A DNA stretch of 64,000 bases from positions 434,001 through 498,000 of the forward strand of contig NZ_LVEJ01000010.1 of assembly GCF_001648775.1 (NCBI RefSeq), in the 5' to 3' direction. Shown in pieces: positions 36,087-45,481 of the stretch. The translations under genes were made by a program, and so were the position numbers. Each line of letters opens with the position of its first letter. Within the stretch, counting starts at the first letter, position 1. Origin of the DNA: Pseudomonas fluorescens. GTDB taxonomy: Bacteria; Pseudomonadota; Gammaproteobacteria; Pseudomonadales; Pseudomonadaceae. The notes below the pieces were generated by a model. That model was not told where the DNA came from, searched no databases, and was given only the letters and a program-made list of their open reading frames with translations.

Positions 36087-37010
36087 TCATGTGTTGAAAC
36101 GCACTCCCGGCTTGGCGCGCTCATCTACTGACAGCTCAAACACGTCCGGTCGCGCATAGTGGCCGACCACATCGTAGTCATACCGCGCACGCACCAGCTC
36201 ATCGGTATCGATTTCTGCCGTCAGCAACCCCGCCTCACCGCGCAACGGTCCCGCCAGCACATCGCCCATCGGCCCGACGATCACGCTGCCGCCGGCAATC
36301 AGCGGCCGATCCGCCGGCCAATTGGCAATCTCCACACCCAGCTCATTCGGCGAAGCCTGCACCTGGCAGGCACTGACCACAAAGCAACGACCCTCATGGG
36401 CGATATGGCGCATGCTGACCTGCCACATCTCGCGTTCATCCACGGTCGGCGCGCACCAGACTTCGATGCCCTTGGCGTACATCGCCGTGCGCAGCAGCGG
36501 CATCATGTTTTCCCAGCACACCACCGCGCCCAGCTTGCCGACCTGGGTCTCCAGCACCGGCAGTGTCGAGCCGTCGCCCTTGCCCCAGATCAACCGCTCG
36601 GTGCCGGTCGGCATCAACTTGCGGTGCTTGGCGAGCAGCCCGGCCTGCGGATCGAAATACAACGCTGTGCAATACAAAGTGCTGCCAGCACGTTCGATCA
36701 CGCCGATGACCAGATTGGCCCCGGTGCGCGCCGACAAACCGGCCAGCGCTTCGGTTTCTGCGCCCGGCACATCAATCGCATTGGCGAAATAACGCGCATA
36801 GGCCTCACGTCCCTCGGGCAAGCGATAACCCAGCTGTGTGCCGAAACCCTCGCCTTTCGGGTAGCCACCGAGCAAGGCCTCCGGCATCACCACCAGCGCG
36901 GCCGCGGATTCACGGATAGCGTTCTCCCAACTCAGAATCTGTTCCAGGGTTTCGCCCTTACCACCGGGCAAGGCGCCGATCTGCAGCGCAGCAACAATTG
37001 ATTTAGGCAT
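36087..37010 (-). CDS. Nitrilase (carbon-nitrogen hydrolase family)
   Basis: The protein has 307 residues. The catalytic triad Glu-Lys-Cys is intact: E44 in [11 protein letters not shown]131 in KHRKLMPTG, and C165 in VVCWENMMP. The CWENMMP motif is that of true nitrilases (branch 1), not amidases. It would hydrolyse an aliphatic or aromatic nitrile to the acid and ammonia. The ATG at 37010 has GGAG eight bases upstream; a GTG at 37019 does not. It is divergent from a LysR gene. Confidence 0.9.
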   Translation of the reverse strand: MPKSIVAALQIGALPGGKGETLEQILSWENAIRESAAALVVMPEALLGGYPKGEGFGTQLGYRLPEGREAYARYFANAIDVPGAETEALAGLSARTGANLVIGVIERAGSTLYCTALYFDPQAGLLAKHRKLMPTGTERLIWGKGDGSTLPVLETQVGKLGAVVCWENMMPLLRTAMYAKGIEVWCAPTVDEREMWQVSMRHIAHEGRCFVVSACQVQASPNELGVEIANWPADRPLIAGGSVIVGPMGDVLAGPLRGEAGLLTAEIDTDELVRARYDYDVVGHYARPDVFELSVDERAKPGVRFNT

Positions 37011-37094
37011 CACGTTCACTCCATCAGATTCCGGTGTTGCTGATTCTCCGGCGCCACGCGATCATGAATAAAGCCCCGAACGCTGCTGAATGAT

Positions 37095-38003
37095 ATGAGC
37101 CAAATGAATATCGCAACCGTCGACCTCAACCTGCTGAAAGTCTTTGAAGCGCTGCATGAAGAATCCAGCGCCAGCCGCGCCGCCCTGCGCCTGGGCGTCA
37201 CGCAATCAGCGGTGAGCGCGGCGTTGCGTCGTTTGCGTGAGGTCTATGGCGATCAACTGTTCGTGCGCACCGGGCGCGGACTGGCGCCGACGCTTAAAGC
37301 CAATCAGTTGAAACCGGTGGTCAGCGAGGCGCTGAACAAATGCCGGCAGAGTCTGGCCATGGTCGATCCGTCCACCCAGCACTACGACGGTCGCTCGGTG
37401 ACGATCGGGCTCTCCGACGACTTCGAAATCGCCTATGGCCGGCGCTTGATTGAGGAAATCGCCCACCGTGCGCCGAAACTGCGGCTGATCTTCCGCCAGA
37501 CCCACAGCCAGATCGTCGCGCGGGCATTGATGGAGCGCAGCATCGATCTGGCAATCACCGCTGGTGGCTTTGCCGAGCGTTTGCTCAGCCGTCAGGTGTT
37601 GGGCGAAGGCGGATATGCGTGTTTGCTCGACCCGGCGAGCCTGGCGCCCGGACAACAACAGATCAGTCTGGAAGAATTTGTCGCCCGCGAGCACCTGCTG
37701 GTGTCGTCCGGCGGTTTTATCGGCATCACCGATGAAGGTCTGGCGGCGCTGGGTTTGAGTCGGCGGGTGTGTGCGTCAACCAGCCATTTTGCCGCGTTGC
37801 CCTACCTGCTCAAGGGCAGTGCGGCGGTGGCGACAATTCCGGCGCATGCCGCCGAAAGCATCGCGGCCCTCAGCGGCCTGGCGCTGCTGCCCTGCCCGCT
37901 GCAATTGCCGCGTTATCCCATCGAGCTGGGCTGGCGCACCAGCGCGCCGATCGATCCGCTGGTGGTCAAGGTCCGCGAGGCGATTGCCGCGACGTTCAGC
38001 TGA
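37095..38003 (+). CDS. LysR-family regulator beside the nitrilase gene
   Basis: The protein has 302 residues. MNIATVDLNLLKVFEALHEE and LGVTQSAVSAALRRLREVYG form a NodD/LeuO-like winged helix, followed by a two-lobed effector domain. It is divergent from nitrilase across about 84 bases, so nitrilase is the likely target. The ATG at 37104 is an equally possible start. Confidence 0.9.
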   Translation: MSQMNIATVDLNLLKVFEALHEESSASRAALRLGVTQSAVSAALRRLREVYGDQLFVRTGRGLAPTLKANQLKPVVSEALNKCRQSLAMVDPSTQHYDGRSVTIGLSDDFEIAYGRRLIEEIAHRAPKLRLIFRQTHSQIVARALMERSIDLAITAGGFAERLLSRQVLGEGGYACLLDPASLAPGQQQISLEEFVAREHLLVSSGGFIGITDEGLAALGLSRRVCASTSHFAALPYLLKGSAAVATIPAHAAESIAALSGLALLPCPLQLPRYPIELGWRTSAPIDPLVVKVREAIAATFS

Positions 38004-38007
38004 GGCG

Positions 38008-38262
38008 TTACTTGTTGGCGGCCATCAGCCGATTGACTTCACTGCGCACCATGTTGGCGAATTCCGGCGGCGACATGCCGTCCAGCTCGGCACGAACCCA
38101 TTCCGCCCATTTGCCCTTGCGCTTGGCGCGCTCGCCGAACAACCGCGCGGCTTCGCCTTTGGCTTTGCCCAGATTGTTCTGCCAGAGTTCGAACAGACGG
38201 GATTTCTCGTCTTCCAGCGCGGCGCGCTCTGCGAGGGATTTGTCGGCCAGATTGAAACTCAT
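38008..38262 (-). CDS. Small conserved cytoplasmic protein, unrecognised
   Basis: The protein has 84 residues and is highly charged and helical, with no signal peptide: MSFNLADKSLAERAALEDEK, then FELWQNNLGKAKGEAARLFG, and a C-terminal DGMSPPEFANMVRSEVNRLM. It resembles a helical bundle. I recognise it only as a type common in pseudomonads and assign no function. It lies four bases from the LysR stop, convergent with it. Confidence 0.7.
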   Translation of the reverse strand: MSFNLADKSLAERAALEDEKSRLFELWQNNLGKAKGEAARLFGERAKRKGKWAEWVRAELDGMSPPEFANMVRSEVNRLMAANK

Positions 38263-38416
38263 GGGGAATTATCCTGCTGCGTAAAATGGCGACATCTTAC
38301 ACGCTCGGGGTAAATCTCCGGCGCAGGTTTTTCTTTCTGGCCTAAATTCAGTGCAACTTTTCAGCAAGCGTCACACTCCATTGTTCACTGTCCATTCAAC
38401 TGCAAGGAGTCACCCA

Positions 38417-38734
38417 ATGGCCCGGAAATCCGCCGTGCAAGCCGCCGAAGACCAAATCAAGGATCAAGCCTTCAGCGAACTTCAGGCTCTGATCGAAGAG
38501 TCGGACAAACTGCTCAAGAGCAGCGCCTCACTGGTCGGTGAGGAAGCGGAAACCTTGCGCGGACAAATCGCCCTGAAACTGCAACAGGCGCTGGACTCGG
38601 TGTCGAGCGTACGCGATCGCACCAAACCGGCGGTTGATGCGACCGAAAGCTACATCGGCGGCCACCCGTGGCAGACCGTGGCGATCTCGGCCGGTTTCGG
38701 TCTGGTGGTCGGCTTGTTGCTCGGCCGTCGCTGA
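38417..38734 (+). CDS. DUF883 (ElaB/YqjD-like) membrane-anchored protein
   Basis: The protein has 105 residues. A long amphipathic helical region rich in Glu/Lys/Gln (about 5-75) precedes a C-terminal membrane segment (WQTVAISAGFGLVVGLLLGRR) in the last 22 residues. This is the ElaB/YqjD/DUF883 plan: tail-anchored inner-membrane proteins that can bind ribosomes and are induced in stationary phase in E. coli. AAGGAG at 38404 sets the start. Confidence 0.88.
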   Translation: MARKSAVQAAEDQIKDQAFSELQALIEESDKLLKSSASLVGEEAETLRGQIALKLQQALDSVSSVRDRTKPAVDATESYIGGHPWQTVAISAGFGLVVGLLLGRR

Positions 38735-38748
38735 GTCAGGCGCGCACA

Positions 38749-38779
38749 AAAAAGGCGAACCCAACGGGTTCGCCTTTTT
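38749..38779. terminator. Rho-independent terminator after the DUF883 gene
   Basis: GGCGAACCC-AAC-GGGTTCGCC with A6 on the left and T5 on the right; probably works on both strands. Confidence 0.9.
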
Positions 38780-38805
38780 CATGCCTGCAAGGTTCGAACA
38801 GCTTA

Positions 38806-38910
38806 GTGCTTTCAAACCTCAGTTCAGCTCAATCTTTGACGTTGGCGCACCTCGTCCATTCACCTCAATCAGTCCCCTCTCCCTCCGGGAGAGGGTCAGG
38901 GTGAGGGGCT
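38806..38910. repeat. Single copy of the 101-bp repeat with its terminal stem
   Basis: GTGCTTTCAAACCTCAGTTC, then GGCGCACCTCGTCC and CACCTCAATCAGTCCCCTCT, ending GGGAGAGGGTCAGGGTGAGG. It aligns without gaps over most of its length with the units at 25774-26083, at clearly lower identity than those units have to each other. Confidence 0.85.
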
Positions 38911-38916
38911 TTTAAT

Positions 38917-39957
38917 TCATACACCCGCGAGCTCACGCAAACTCGCCAGTGTCGCCGCATCCAGCACAATCCCTTCAGCCAGCGATCTGGCGCGCTGCCA
39001 ATGGCGACGATCCCCCGGCAGCCGCTTGAGCCCGACCCCGTGCATCTGCCGCACCAGCTCTTCGCTGCGTTCGGCGAAACTCTGCCCGGCGGCCTTGCTC
39101 GGATCGATCACGATCAGCAACTGCCCGGTCCACGGGGTTTTTGCGCCAGGATGATTCGACCAGTCAAACTCGAACGAGAAATTGCCACCGGTCAGCGCCG
39201 CTGCCAACAACTCCACCATCATCGACAACGCCGACCCCTTATGCCCGCCAAACGGCAACAGTGCGCCACCTTCCAGAATGGCTTTCGGGTCCTGGGTCGG
39301 CTGACCGAGGCTGTCGACGCCCATCCCCGCCGGCAGTCGTTCACCCTTGCGCGCGGCGATTTGCACATCGCCATGGGCAATGGCACTGGTCGCCAGATCG
39401 AACACGATCGGCGCGGCGCCGGCCCGCGGCGCGGCAAAGGCAATCGGGTTGGTGCCGAACAGCGGCCGGTCGGCGCCATGCGGCACCACACAAGTCATGC
39501 TGTTGACGACACTGAGCGCCACCAGCCCTTCCTCGGCGAACGGTTCGACGTCCGGCCACAGGGCCGCGAAATGGTGTGAGTTGCGAATCGCCAACACGGC
39601 GATGCCGGCGTTGCGCGCCTTCTCCACCAGCAATGGCCGGGCAGCAGCCAATGCCGGCTGGGCGAAACCGTTACCGGCATCGACACGGACAAAACCCGCC
39701 GCGACATCTTCGACCTGCGGCACGGCGTGGCCATTGACCCAGCCGCTTTTCAGGGTGGACACGTAACCGGGAATGCGAAAGACACCGTGGCTGTGAGCGC
39801 CATCGCGCTCGGCGTTGGCGCAATTGGCCGCCAGCACCTGAGCCACTTCGCTGGAAGTGCCGTGGCGCAGAAAAATCGTTTCGAGCAATTGCTTCAGCGC
39901 GTCGAGCGACAGCGCCGGCGAGACAGCAGCAGAGACATGATCGTGAGGCGCAGACAT
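38917..39957 (-). CDS. dpkA: Ldh/YlbC-family NAD(P)H reductase (delta1-piperideine-2-carboxylate reductase type)
   Basis: The protein has 346 residues. The malate/L-lactate dehydrogenase-2 (not Rossmann) fold is shown by AERDGAHSHGVFRIPGYVST, IRNSHHFAALWPDVEPFAEE, FGTNPIAFAAPR and GGHKGSALSMMVELLAAALTG. HSHG and the NSHHF histidines are catalytic positions. In Pseudomonas, close relatives reduce delta1-piperideine-2-carboxylate to L-pipecolate (D-lysine catabolism) or delta1-pyrroline-2-carboxylate to L-proline. GGAG precedes the ATG at 39957. No lysine or hydroxyproline genes lie next to it. Confidence 0.85.
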   Translation of the reverse strand: MSAPHDHVSAAVSPALSLDALKQLLETIFLRHGTSSEVAQVLAANCANAERDGAHSHGVFRIPGYVSTLKSGWVNGHAVPQVEDVAAGFVRVDAGNGFAQPALAAARPLLVEKARNAGIAVLAIRNSHHFAALWPDVEPFAEEGLVALSVVNSMTCVVPHGADRPLFGTNPIAFAAPRAGAAPIVFDLATSAIAHGDVQIAARKGERLPAGMGVDSLGQPTQDPKAILEGGALLPFGGHKGSALSMMVELLAAALTGGNFSFEFDWSNHPGAKTPWTGQLLIVIDPSKAAGQSFAERSEELVRQMHGVGLKRLPGDRRHWQRARSLAEGIVLDAATLASLRELAGV

Positions 39958-40185
39958 CTGAAGCTCCAGAATGATTATTGGAGGGAACAACAGCGTACGA
40001 ACAAACGGCAAACCGATTAACCATGCCCGACCCGCCGGCTGTCAACCTTTCGATGTTGCCGGGAGCGCCACGCCTCTGCGCTTTGCAGGACGCGTGCGGT
40101 AACTATCTACCACCTGCGTCGCCCTCTCGCACCCTAGCCTTGCGTCTTATTTCTCGCGCCGGAACGCGCCTACCGAGACTCGAAG

Positions 40186-43100
40186 ATGCCTGAGCCTATT
40201 GCGCCACTGCTGTTTCCCGAAACGCTGAATTTCCCCGGCCTGTGGAAGGCGCTGGGTAAAGCCCACAACCTCAACGACAGCGATTTCGACTGGCTGACCA
40301 ACGTCACACTGGCCACCCACGCGCTGCGCATCGAGCAAACCCCGCCGATGCTCGCGCAAGCGATCTGGATCAACGCCGGCAGCCAGCCCCCCATCAACCT
40401 GGCCGGCAGTTTTGTCCTGTGCGGCGACAGCGACGATAAAGCCGCTTTCCTCTACACGCCCTACGACGGCATCAAAAAATACGAAAGCTTCGACACCCTG
40501 AAAACACTGTTTGAGGTGCGCTTGAGCAAAGCCGAGGAAGACGACGATCTGTTAGCGTTTCTCGCGCTGTCGCAGCGCAGGCAGGTCGCTGAGCAAAGCG
40601 CCCTGTCGCTGACGTACGAAACCCTTGAAGGGGATATTTTCGATAGCCAAACGGCTGCGATTCGCGCGTGTCAGCAATTGAATGCCGAAGCGCTGCTCGC
40701 CGAGCTCAAGCAATTGCCGGCGCTGACAGCCCTGTTGGAAAAACTGCTGGATGACGCTTTGAACAGCGCTTTTACCAACCTGCACCAAGCGCAAACCCGC
40801 ATCAGCTTTTACACACCGGATGCGGACTCGACGCTGAGCCGCCAATGGCACGATTCAAAAAGCCTCAGTGAGGGATTGTTGATGCTTTACCGCCATCGAA
40901 ACTGGCCGGTTAAACAGTTACACGAGTTTTCTAATCCCGCACATGTCCCCACCGCGGGTGACCAGCAGATCTGGGCAGAGGCACTCAAGCAGGTGTCGGA
41001 CAAACTGTTGGTGTTGTTGTTCAGCGAAATGGAACGTTACTGGAACGCGCCCTGCGCGGCAGGATCGCCACGGCGCGTGTTTTTTGCCGAAGTGTTGCTG
41101 GAGCAGGCGCGCGCCGAACTGATGCTCAAGCGCGAAGCCGAGATCATCGACGCCCGCCAGTTCGCCACGCTGCATCAAATGATTCGCCCGGCGGCGTTGT
41201 CCAGCCGCCGGCCAACCATCGAAAACGTGCGCCTGTGGGAATATCAGGCCAACTATGTCGAACTGGCGGGTTCGTTGATGATCAGCCATGCCGATGCCTG
41301 TCTTTACACCCCGAGCCACGGCCTGCAAGTGCTCAAGGACTACAACGACCTGAAAGCCACTGTGTTGAGCAAATTCAAGGCGGCCGGCCATCAGGACGAA
41401 TTTTATGCTTTGTTGAATCTCGAAGAGCGCAAACGCTTTATTGGTTTTGACCGACCCCATGTCACCGGCGAAAGCCTGGGCGGCGAGATCTTCAAAGTAC
41501 TGTTCGAAGCCATCATCACCAAACAGCGGCAGAACATCGAATACGCCTTGCAGATGTTCCGGCACAGCGACGGCGCGGTCGATATCCATGCGATGTTCGA
41601 CAAGGCCCTGGATATTCGCGCCATGGTCCATGAGCGGTTGATGGCACTGGATGCCGGTGAGCGCTGGTCGACGCGGCCAGTGCTGGCGGGCGTGCAACAG
41701 CCCTCGGCAGTGCTGGCGCATAAAGCACAAGAGGTCGAACGTTCCTGCAAGGGCATCGACGCGTTACTGACCGGTTCATTCCGCAGCCAGCCAACCACCC
41801 GGGCCAGCGAGCAGCGCAGTTTCCTTGAGAACATGAAGTCACGGCTGGCCCATTCTCTCTTTGTCGGTGTCACCCAGGAAGCCGCGTTGCGCGTCCTCAG
41901 TGGTTCACTCAACGCCGCTGAGCGGGCGATCGTCAACACGGTGTTTCATCCTGAGCAATCCAGTCGTGACAATCGCGGCTCGCTCAACGGTTTTCGCCCC
42001 GATGCCTGGTCACTCACACTGCAAAACCCTGGCACCCCCCCCCCCTTGCCGTTGGCCCACTGCGTCTTGCTCACCGAACGCGGTGGCCTCGACGACACTC
42101 ACTCGGGCAAGGCCATCCTGTGGAGTCCTGCGCGGGGCCTCGAGGTATTTGCCAGCATTAACGCTGCGCGGCGGGCGCTCGAGCGGCGGCTCGAGGACAG
42201 TGTCGGACGCCTGTCGCTGGTCGAAAATCTGCTGCCCAGTGACCATCAGCCGCACCAGCAATACACCTTGGGCGCGCTGCGTCTGATTGAAGAGAATGTG
42301 CTGCACGAACGCATGCAGTCGGCCATCGAACATTTTCTCGCCCGCTGCGACACACTTCGCCAGCGTTTTCAAGGCCACCCCGGGCTGACCTCAGCACTGG
42401 CGACCAGCAAAAGAGCCACGGTGGATACCAACCTGCTGCGCAGCATCAATTTTGCGCAAGCCCTGCAGCAACAACAGTCGCTCCCGGCCTGGCTGGGCAT
42501 GGCCCCGGTGGCGGAACAGCAACTGCATCTGGAACTGCTTGAGCAGTGGCGCCATAGCGTGGTCGAGCACAAAGACTATTTGAGTGATCTGCCCTCGCTC
42601 GCCGAGCACGTCAGCCAGACGCTGAAGTCGTTGCTTGGCGCTCGATTCAAGGGCAGTGATCTTGATCCCGAAGACATCCAGATCACGCCTGATCTGGCGC
42701 TGGCCGGCCCGGCTCGGACGCTGCCGGAATTTGCCCTGAACCATATCAATATCGCTCAGGGCACGGGGTTCTCTGTCGCCTCAAAGACCCGTAAAAAACT
42801 ACCGACGGGGCTGGATCAAGGCGCCGTCCGGCAACTGTTGCTGTCATTGGCAATCCCGACGACGTTCGCGCAAAAAATCGTCGCGGCACTCTCTGATGGC
42901 TCATCACAGGCCATAGCGCGCAAGCAACGGTTTATTCGCCAGTTGCCTTGGCAACTGCTGCAACACGCGCATGGATTGAAGCTGCAGCAGAAACTTTCGG
43001 GCAGCGCCTTCGATTTCCTCAGTCAGGTGCTGGACATCCCCGATGGCATCGCCCGCGCGACGGTCGCTGGCGCACATGCCATTGCTTATCCGTTGTCGTT

Positions 43101-45003
43101 GATCAAGACCGCAGGCTCGACGGCAGTGGAAACGTTGGGCTTGTATTTGATTGGCCCGGGCAGTGGTCATCACGGCCCACTGACTTTGTACGCACCGTAT
43201 GCCGAGCAGATTTTTCGCGAGTTCGCCGACGAAGCGAGCGTGATTGCGGCGGTGAACACACCGGGCAGTTTTCAGGATCTGGTCATCCGGCGCTTACCGC
43301 TGGACCAGCAGTCAGTGTTCCGTGGCTTGTTTCAGTCGACCGCAGGCGAGCGCAGTGAAATGACCCTGGCCGGCAACGCGATCACCGGCAATCTGTTGCA
43401 GCGTTTCTTCAGTGACAACCTCAAACTGCTCCCGCAATTATTGGGCTGCCAGTTGCAAAGCAGCGCTCAAGCCGATTGGGAGGCGGCAAAAAACCTCTTC
43501 AGCCATGGCGCCAATCTGATCGCCGGCCTGCTGCCCGGCAAAATTTCCTACGTCACGTTTCTTTGGCAGGCTTACAAGGACTTCAAGAATTCGGCGGAAA
43601 ACCTGCAGGATCATCACTGGTCGCAAGCGCTGAAAACCTTTATCGCCGGTGCCGTGCAAATGATCAGTCTGGGCAGACTGGCAAACCAGGCAATCACCGA
43701 GCAAACCCTGCAAACAACAGCAACCCCTACGGTCACGATTGAAGAAAGCGACGCGATGCCAGCGTCCTCTGCATTGGTTGCTCCAAGCTGGTCACAGATT
43801 CGCCCGACCTCACCGCTGCGCACCGAGTTGCAGGGCCTTGAAGCAACGGACGTGGCCCTTGAGAACTTCAAGCGCGACGCCAGAACCGGCACTTATGAGG
43901 ATCCGCTCAACAAGCGCAGCTATGCCGCCATTGCCGGCAAGGTCCACCGCGTCGAACAACCGGGGGCCGTGTGGCAGATCGTCAAGGACGAACAACCCGG
44001 CCCGTCACTCCGGCAAAACGGTTCGCGGCTGGTGCTGGCGCCCGACCGACATGCCGTGCACCACGGCAAAGCCGTGTCGAAACTGTATCGGCGCTACAGC
44101 GTCGAGCAGGATCGCCGGACGCTGTTGAACATCGAGGCAACGGGCATGGCGCAAATACGCCAGATGCACCCCGCCAAGGCGCAGATGATTCAGCACTCCA
44201 TCGACCTTGCGCGCCTCTACGCTTTCAACAGCCTGCACAACCTCGCACAACTCAAGGCCAACGTGCCCGGCACACGTCTGGATGGTTTTCTGCGGGTGTT
44301 TTTCGGAGTGGATAGTGTTGAAACCGGTTTATTGAGCAAGCTCAAAGAAGTGATCGTACCGATCTGCAAAGCACTGGTGGATCCCGACGATGATCTGATG
44401 AACACCGAACGTTTCGTGGTCGGCTCCAACATTTTCGCGTCATCTATCATTGCGTTCGTGCTGATGAATGATCATCGGAAAATGGTGCATTTCACCGAAC
44501 ACTTTTTCGATCCCCAACTGGATGTGTACAAAGGGATGCTCGCTGAACCCTTCGACGTTGATGGTCATGCCCGCGCAGCGACACTGATCCACGAGTTCGC
44601 CCACCAGTTTGCCAACGCTGAAGATTTTGCTTCGCTGGAGTCGCGGCGGCCGTTTGCCGACCTGATCACCACCCTCACGTTGTATGGGGTGAGTATTCAG
44701 CACGATCTGCAACGTTTTCAGTCCGCGGCGCTGTCGCTGACGACTCCGCGCCAGGAACTGTTTGCGCGCTGGATCAGCAAGAAACACGCCTATGTCAGCC
44801 TGGAGAAGATTTCCGGGGCGAAAGACCTCAGCAAACAAATTCTGTCACTGACCCGCAGCCCGACCATGGAAGACGCCCGCGACGCCTTTCTCGATCCGGA
44901 TAGAGCCGACGCGCGCATCGAGGTGATTTTGCGCAATGCCGACTCCATCGCTCGCCTCATCTGCGAGATGGGCCGACAACTGGATCCGGTGCCGGCGCCC
45001 TGA
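40186..45003 (+). CDS. Giant DUF6543/dermonecrotic-toxin-like protein with C-terminal zincin motif
   Basis: The protein has 1605 residues, no signal peptide, mostly helical. Large N-terminal and central parts follow the pseudomonad DUF6543 pattern, with repeated YTP(S/Y)(D/H)G(I/L) blocks (LYTPYDGIKKYESFDTLKTL, LYTPSHGLQVLKDYNDLKAT, LWSPARGLEVFASINAARRA). A hydrophobic patch lies around 960-1000. The C-terminal third has TLIHEFAHQFANAEDF with H1469-E1470-x2-H1473, a zinc metalloprotease signature. An 11-C run interrupts codons near residue 617 but keeps frame. Effector or contact toxin is the likely role; delivery route and target are unknown. No immunity gene was recognised next to it. Confidence 0.75.
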   Translation: MPEPIAPLLFPETLNFPGLWKALGKAHNLNDSDFDWLTNVTLATHALRIEQTPPMLAQAIWINAGSQPPINLAGSFVLCGDSDDKAAFLYTPYDGIKKYESFDTLKTLFEVRLSKAEEDDDLLAFLALSQRRQVAEQSALSLTYETLEGDIFDSQTAAIRACQQLNAEALLAELKQLPALTALLEKLLDDALNSAFTNLHQAQTRISFYTPDADSTLSRQWHDSKSLSEGLLMLYRHRNWPVKQLHEFSNPAHVPTAGDQQIWAEALKQVSDKLLVLLFSEMERYWNAPCAAGSPRRVFFAEVLLEQARAELMLKREAEIIDARQFATLHQMIRPAALSSRRPTIENVRLWEYQANYVELAGSLMISHADACLYTPSHGLQVLKDYNDLKATVLSKFKAAGHQDEFYALLNLEERKRFIGFDRPHVTGESLGGEIFKVLFEAIITKQRQNIEYALQMFRHSDGAVDIHAMFDKALDIRAMVHERLMALDAGERWSTRPVLAGVQQPSAVLAHKAQEVERSCKGIDALLTGSFRSQPTTRASEQRSFLENMKSRLAHSLFVGVTQEAALRVLSGSLNAAERAIVNTVFHPEQSSRDNRGSLNGFRPDAWSLTLQNPGTPPPLPLAHCVLLTERGGLDDTHSGKAILWSPARGLEVFASINAARRALERRLEDSVGRLSLVENLLPSDHQPHQQYTLGALRLIEENVLHERMQSAIEHFLARCDTLRQRFQGHPGLTSALATSKRATVDTNLLRSINFAQALQQQQSLPAWLGMAPVAEQQLHLELLEQWRHSVVEHKDYLSDLPSLAEHVSQTLKSLLGARFKGSDLDPEDIQITPDLALAGPARTLPEFALNHINIAQGTGFSVASKTRKKLPTGLDQGAVRQLLLSLAIPTTFAQKIVAALSDGSSQAIARKQRFIRQLPWQLLQHAHGLKLQQKLSGSAFDFLSQVLDIPDGIARATVAGAHAIAYPLSLIKTAGSTAVETLGLYLIGPGSGHHGPLTLYAPYAEQIFREFADEASVIAAVNTPGSFQDLVIRRLPLDQQSVFRGLFQSTAGERSEMTLAGNAITGNLLQRFFSDNLKLLPQLLGCQLQSSAQADWEAAKNLFSHGANLIAGLLPGKISYVTFLWQAYKDFKNSAENLQDHHWSQALKTFIAGAVQMISLGRLANQAITEQTLQTTATPTVTIEESDAMPASSALVAPSWSQIRPTSPLRTELQGLEATDVALENFKRDARTGTYEDPLNKRSYAAIAGKVHRVEQPGAVWQIVKDEQPGPSLRQNGSRLVLAPDRHAVHHGKAVSKLYRRYSVEQDRRTLLNIEATGMAQIRQMHPAKAQMIQHSIDLARLYAFNSLHNLAQLKANVPGTRLDGFLRVFFGVDSVETGLLSKLKEVIVPICKALVDPDDDLMNTERFVVGSNIFASSIIAFVLMNDHRKMVHFTEHFFDPQLDVYKGMLAEPFDVDGHARAATLIHEFAHQFANAEDFASLESRRPFADLITTLTLYGVSIQHDLQRFQSAALSLTTPRQELFARWISKKHAYVSLEKISGAKDLSKQILSLTRSPTMEDARDAFLDPDRADARIEVILRNADSIARLICEMGRQLDPVPAP
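42035..42045 (+). repeat. Homopolymer of 11 cytosines inside the toxin gene
   Basis: GGCA followed by eleven C and then TTGCCG, encoding TPPPLPL near residue 617 of 1605. Gain or loss of one C would frameshift the remaining two-thirds of the protein, including the HEFAH motif. No other C run of this length was noticed in the window. Confidence 0.9.
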
Positions 45004-45011
45004 ATCCAGGC

Positions 45012-45040
45012 AAAAAAAAGCGCAGGTCTGAACCTGCGCC
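45012..45040 (-). terminator. Terminator of the PepSY gene
   Basis: Read on the minus strand: GCGCAGGT-TCAG-ACCTGCGC and a run of eight Ts. The stem also follows the toxin gene stop by 16 bases and may serve both. Confidence 0.88.
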
Positions 45041-45059
45041 TTGCGCGTGTCATGGGTGA

Positions 45060-45329
45060 TCAGTCTTTCTGATCCCGCAGCACGTTGCCCGAAGCGCCAT
45101 CGATGCGGAACTCGTAGACAACGCCATCGGCCTTGCGCCCCTCGCCTTTCCAGTAACCGTTGTTGTCCGCTTCGATCTCGTAGACTTCGGTGTAACCGGC
45201 CTTGGTCTTGACGATTTCGATGGCTTTTTCGATGGTGATCCAGCCCGCGCCCGGCTTGTCCGCCATGGCTGTACCGGCGCTGAGCAAACCGGCTGAGATA
45301 ATCAGCGCGGTGAAGGTCTTTTTGATCAT
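45060..45329 (-). CDS. Small periplasmic PepSY-domain protein
   Basis: The protein has 89 residues. The signal peptide is 1-23 (cleaved after GTAMA). The mature domain has one PepSY unit: WITIEKAIEIVKTKAGYTEV, YEIEADNNGYWKGEGRKADG, VYEFRIDGASGNVLRDQKD. PepSY domains act as protease inhibitors or sensors. GGAG seven bases upstream sets the ATG at 45329. It is divergent from the FecR gene across 152 bases. Confidence 0.9.
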   Translation of the reverse strand: MIKKTFTALIISAGLLSAGTAMADKPGAGWITIEKAIEIVKTKAGYTEVYEIEADNNGYWKGEGRKADGVVYEFRIDGASGNVLRDQKD

Positions 45330-45481
45330 TTTTTCACTCCATTTATGGATAGTAGTCATTCGCGTCCTGTTTTTTGGGCGCCAACGGAGAAAATAAGTTC
45401 CACTTTGATGGGTAATTGCCATGACACAGGTTCTCGGCAACTTCCTGCAAAGGTTAGAATGTGCGAAATCAGGACGAGTCA

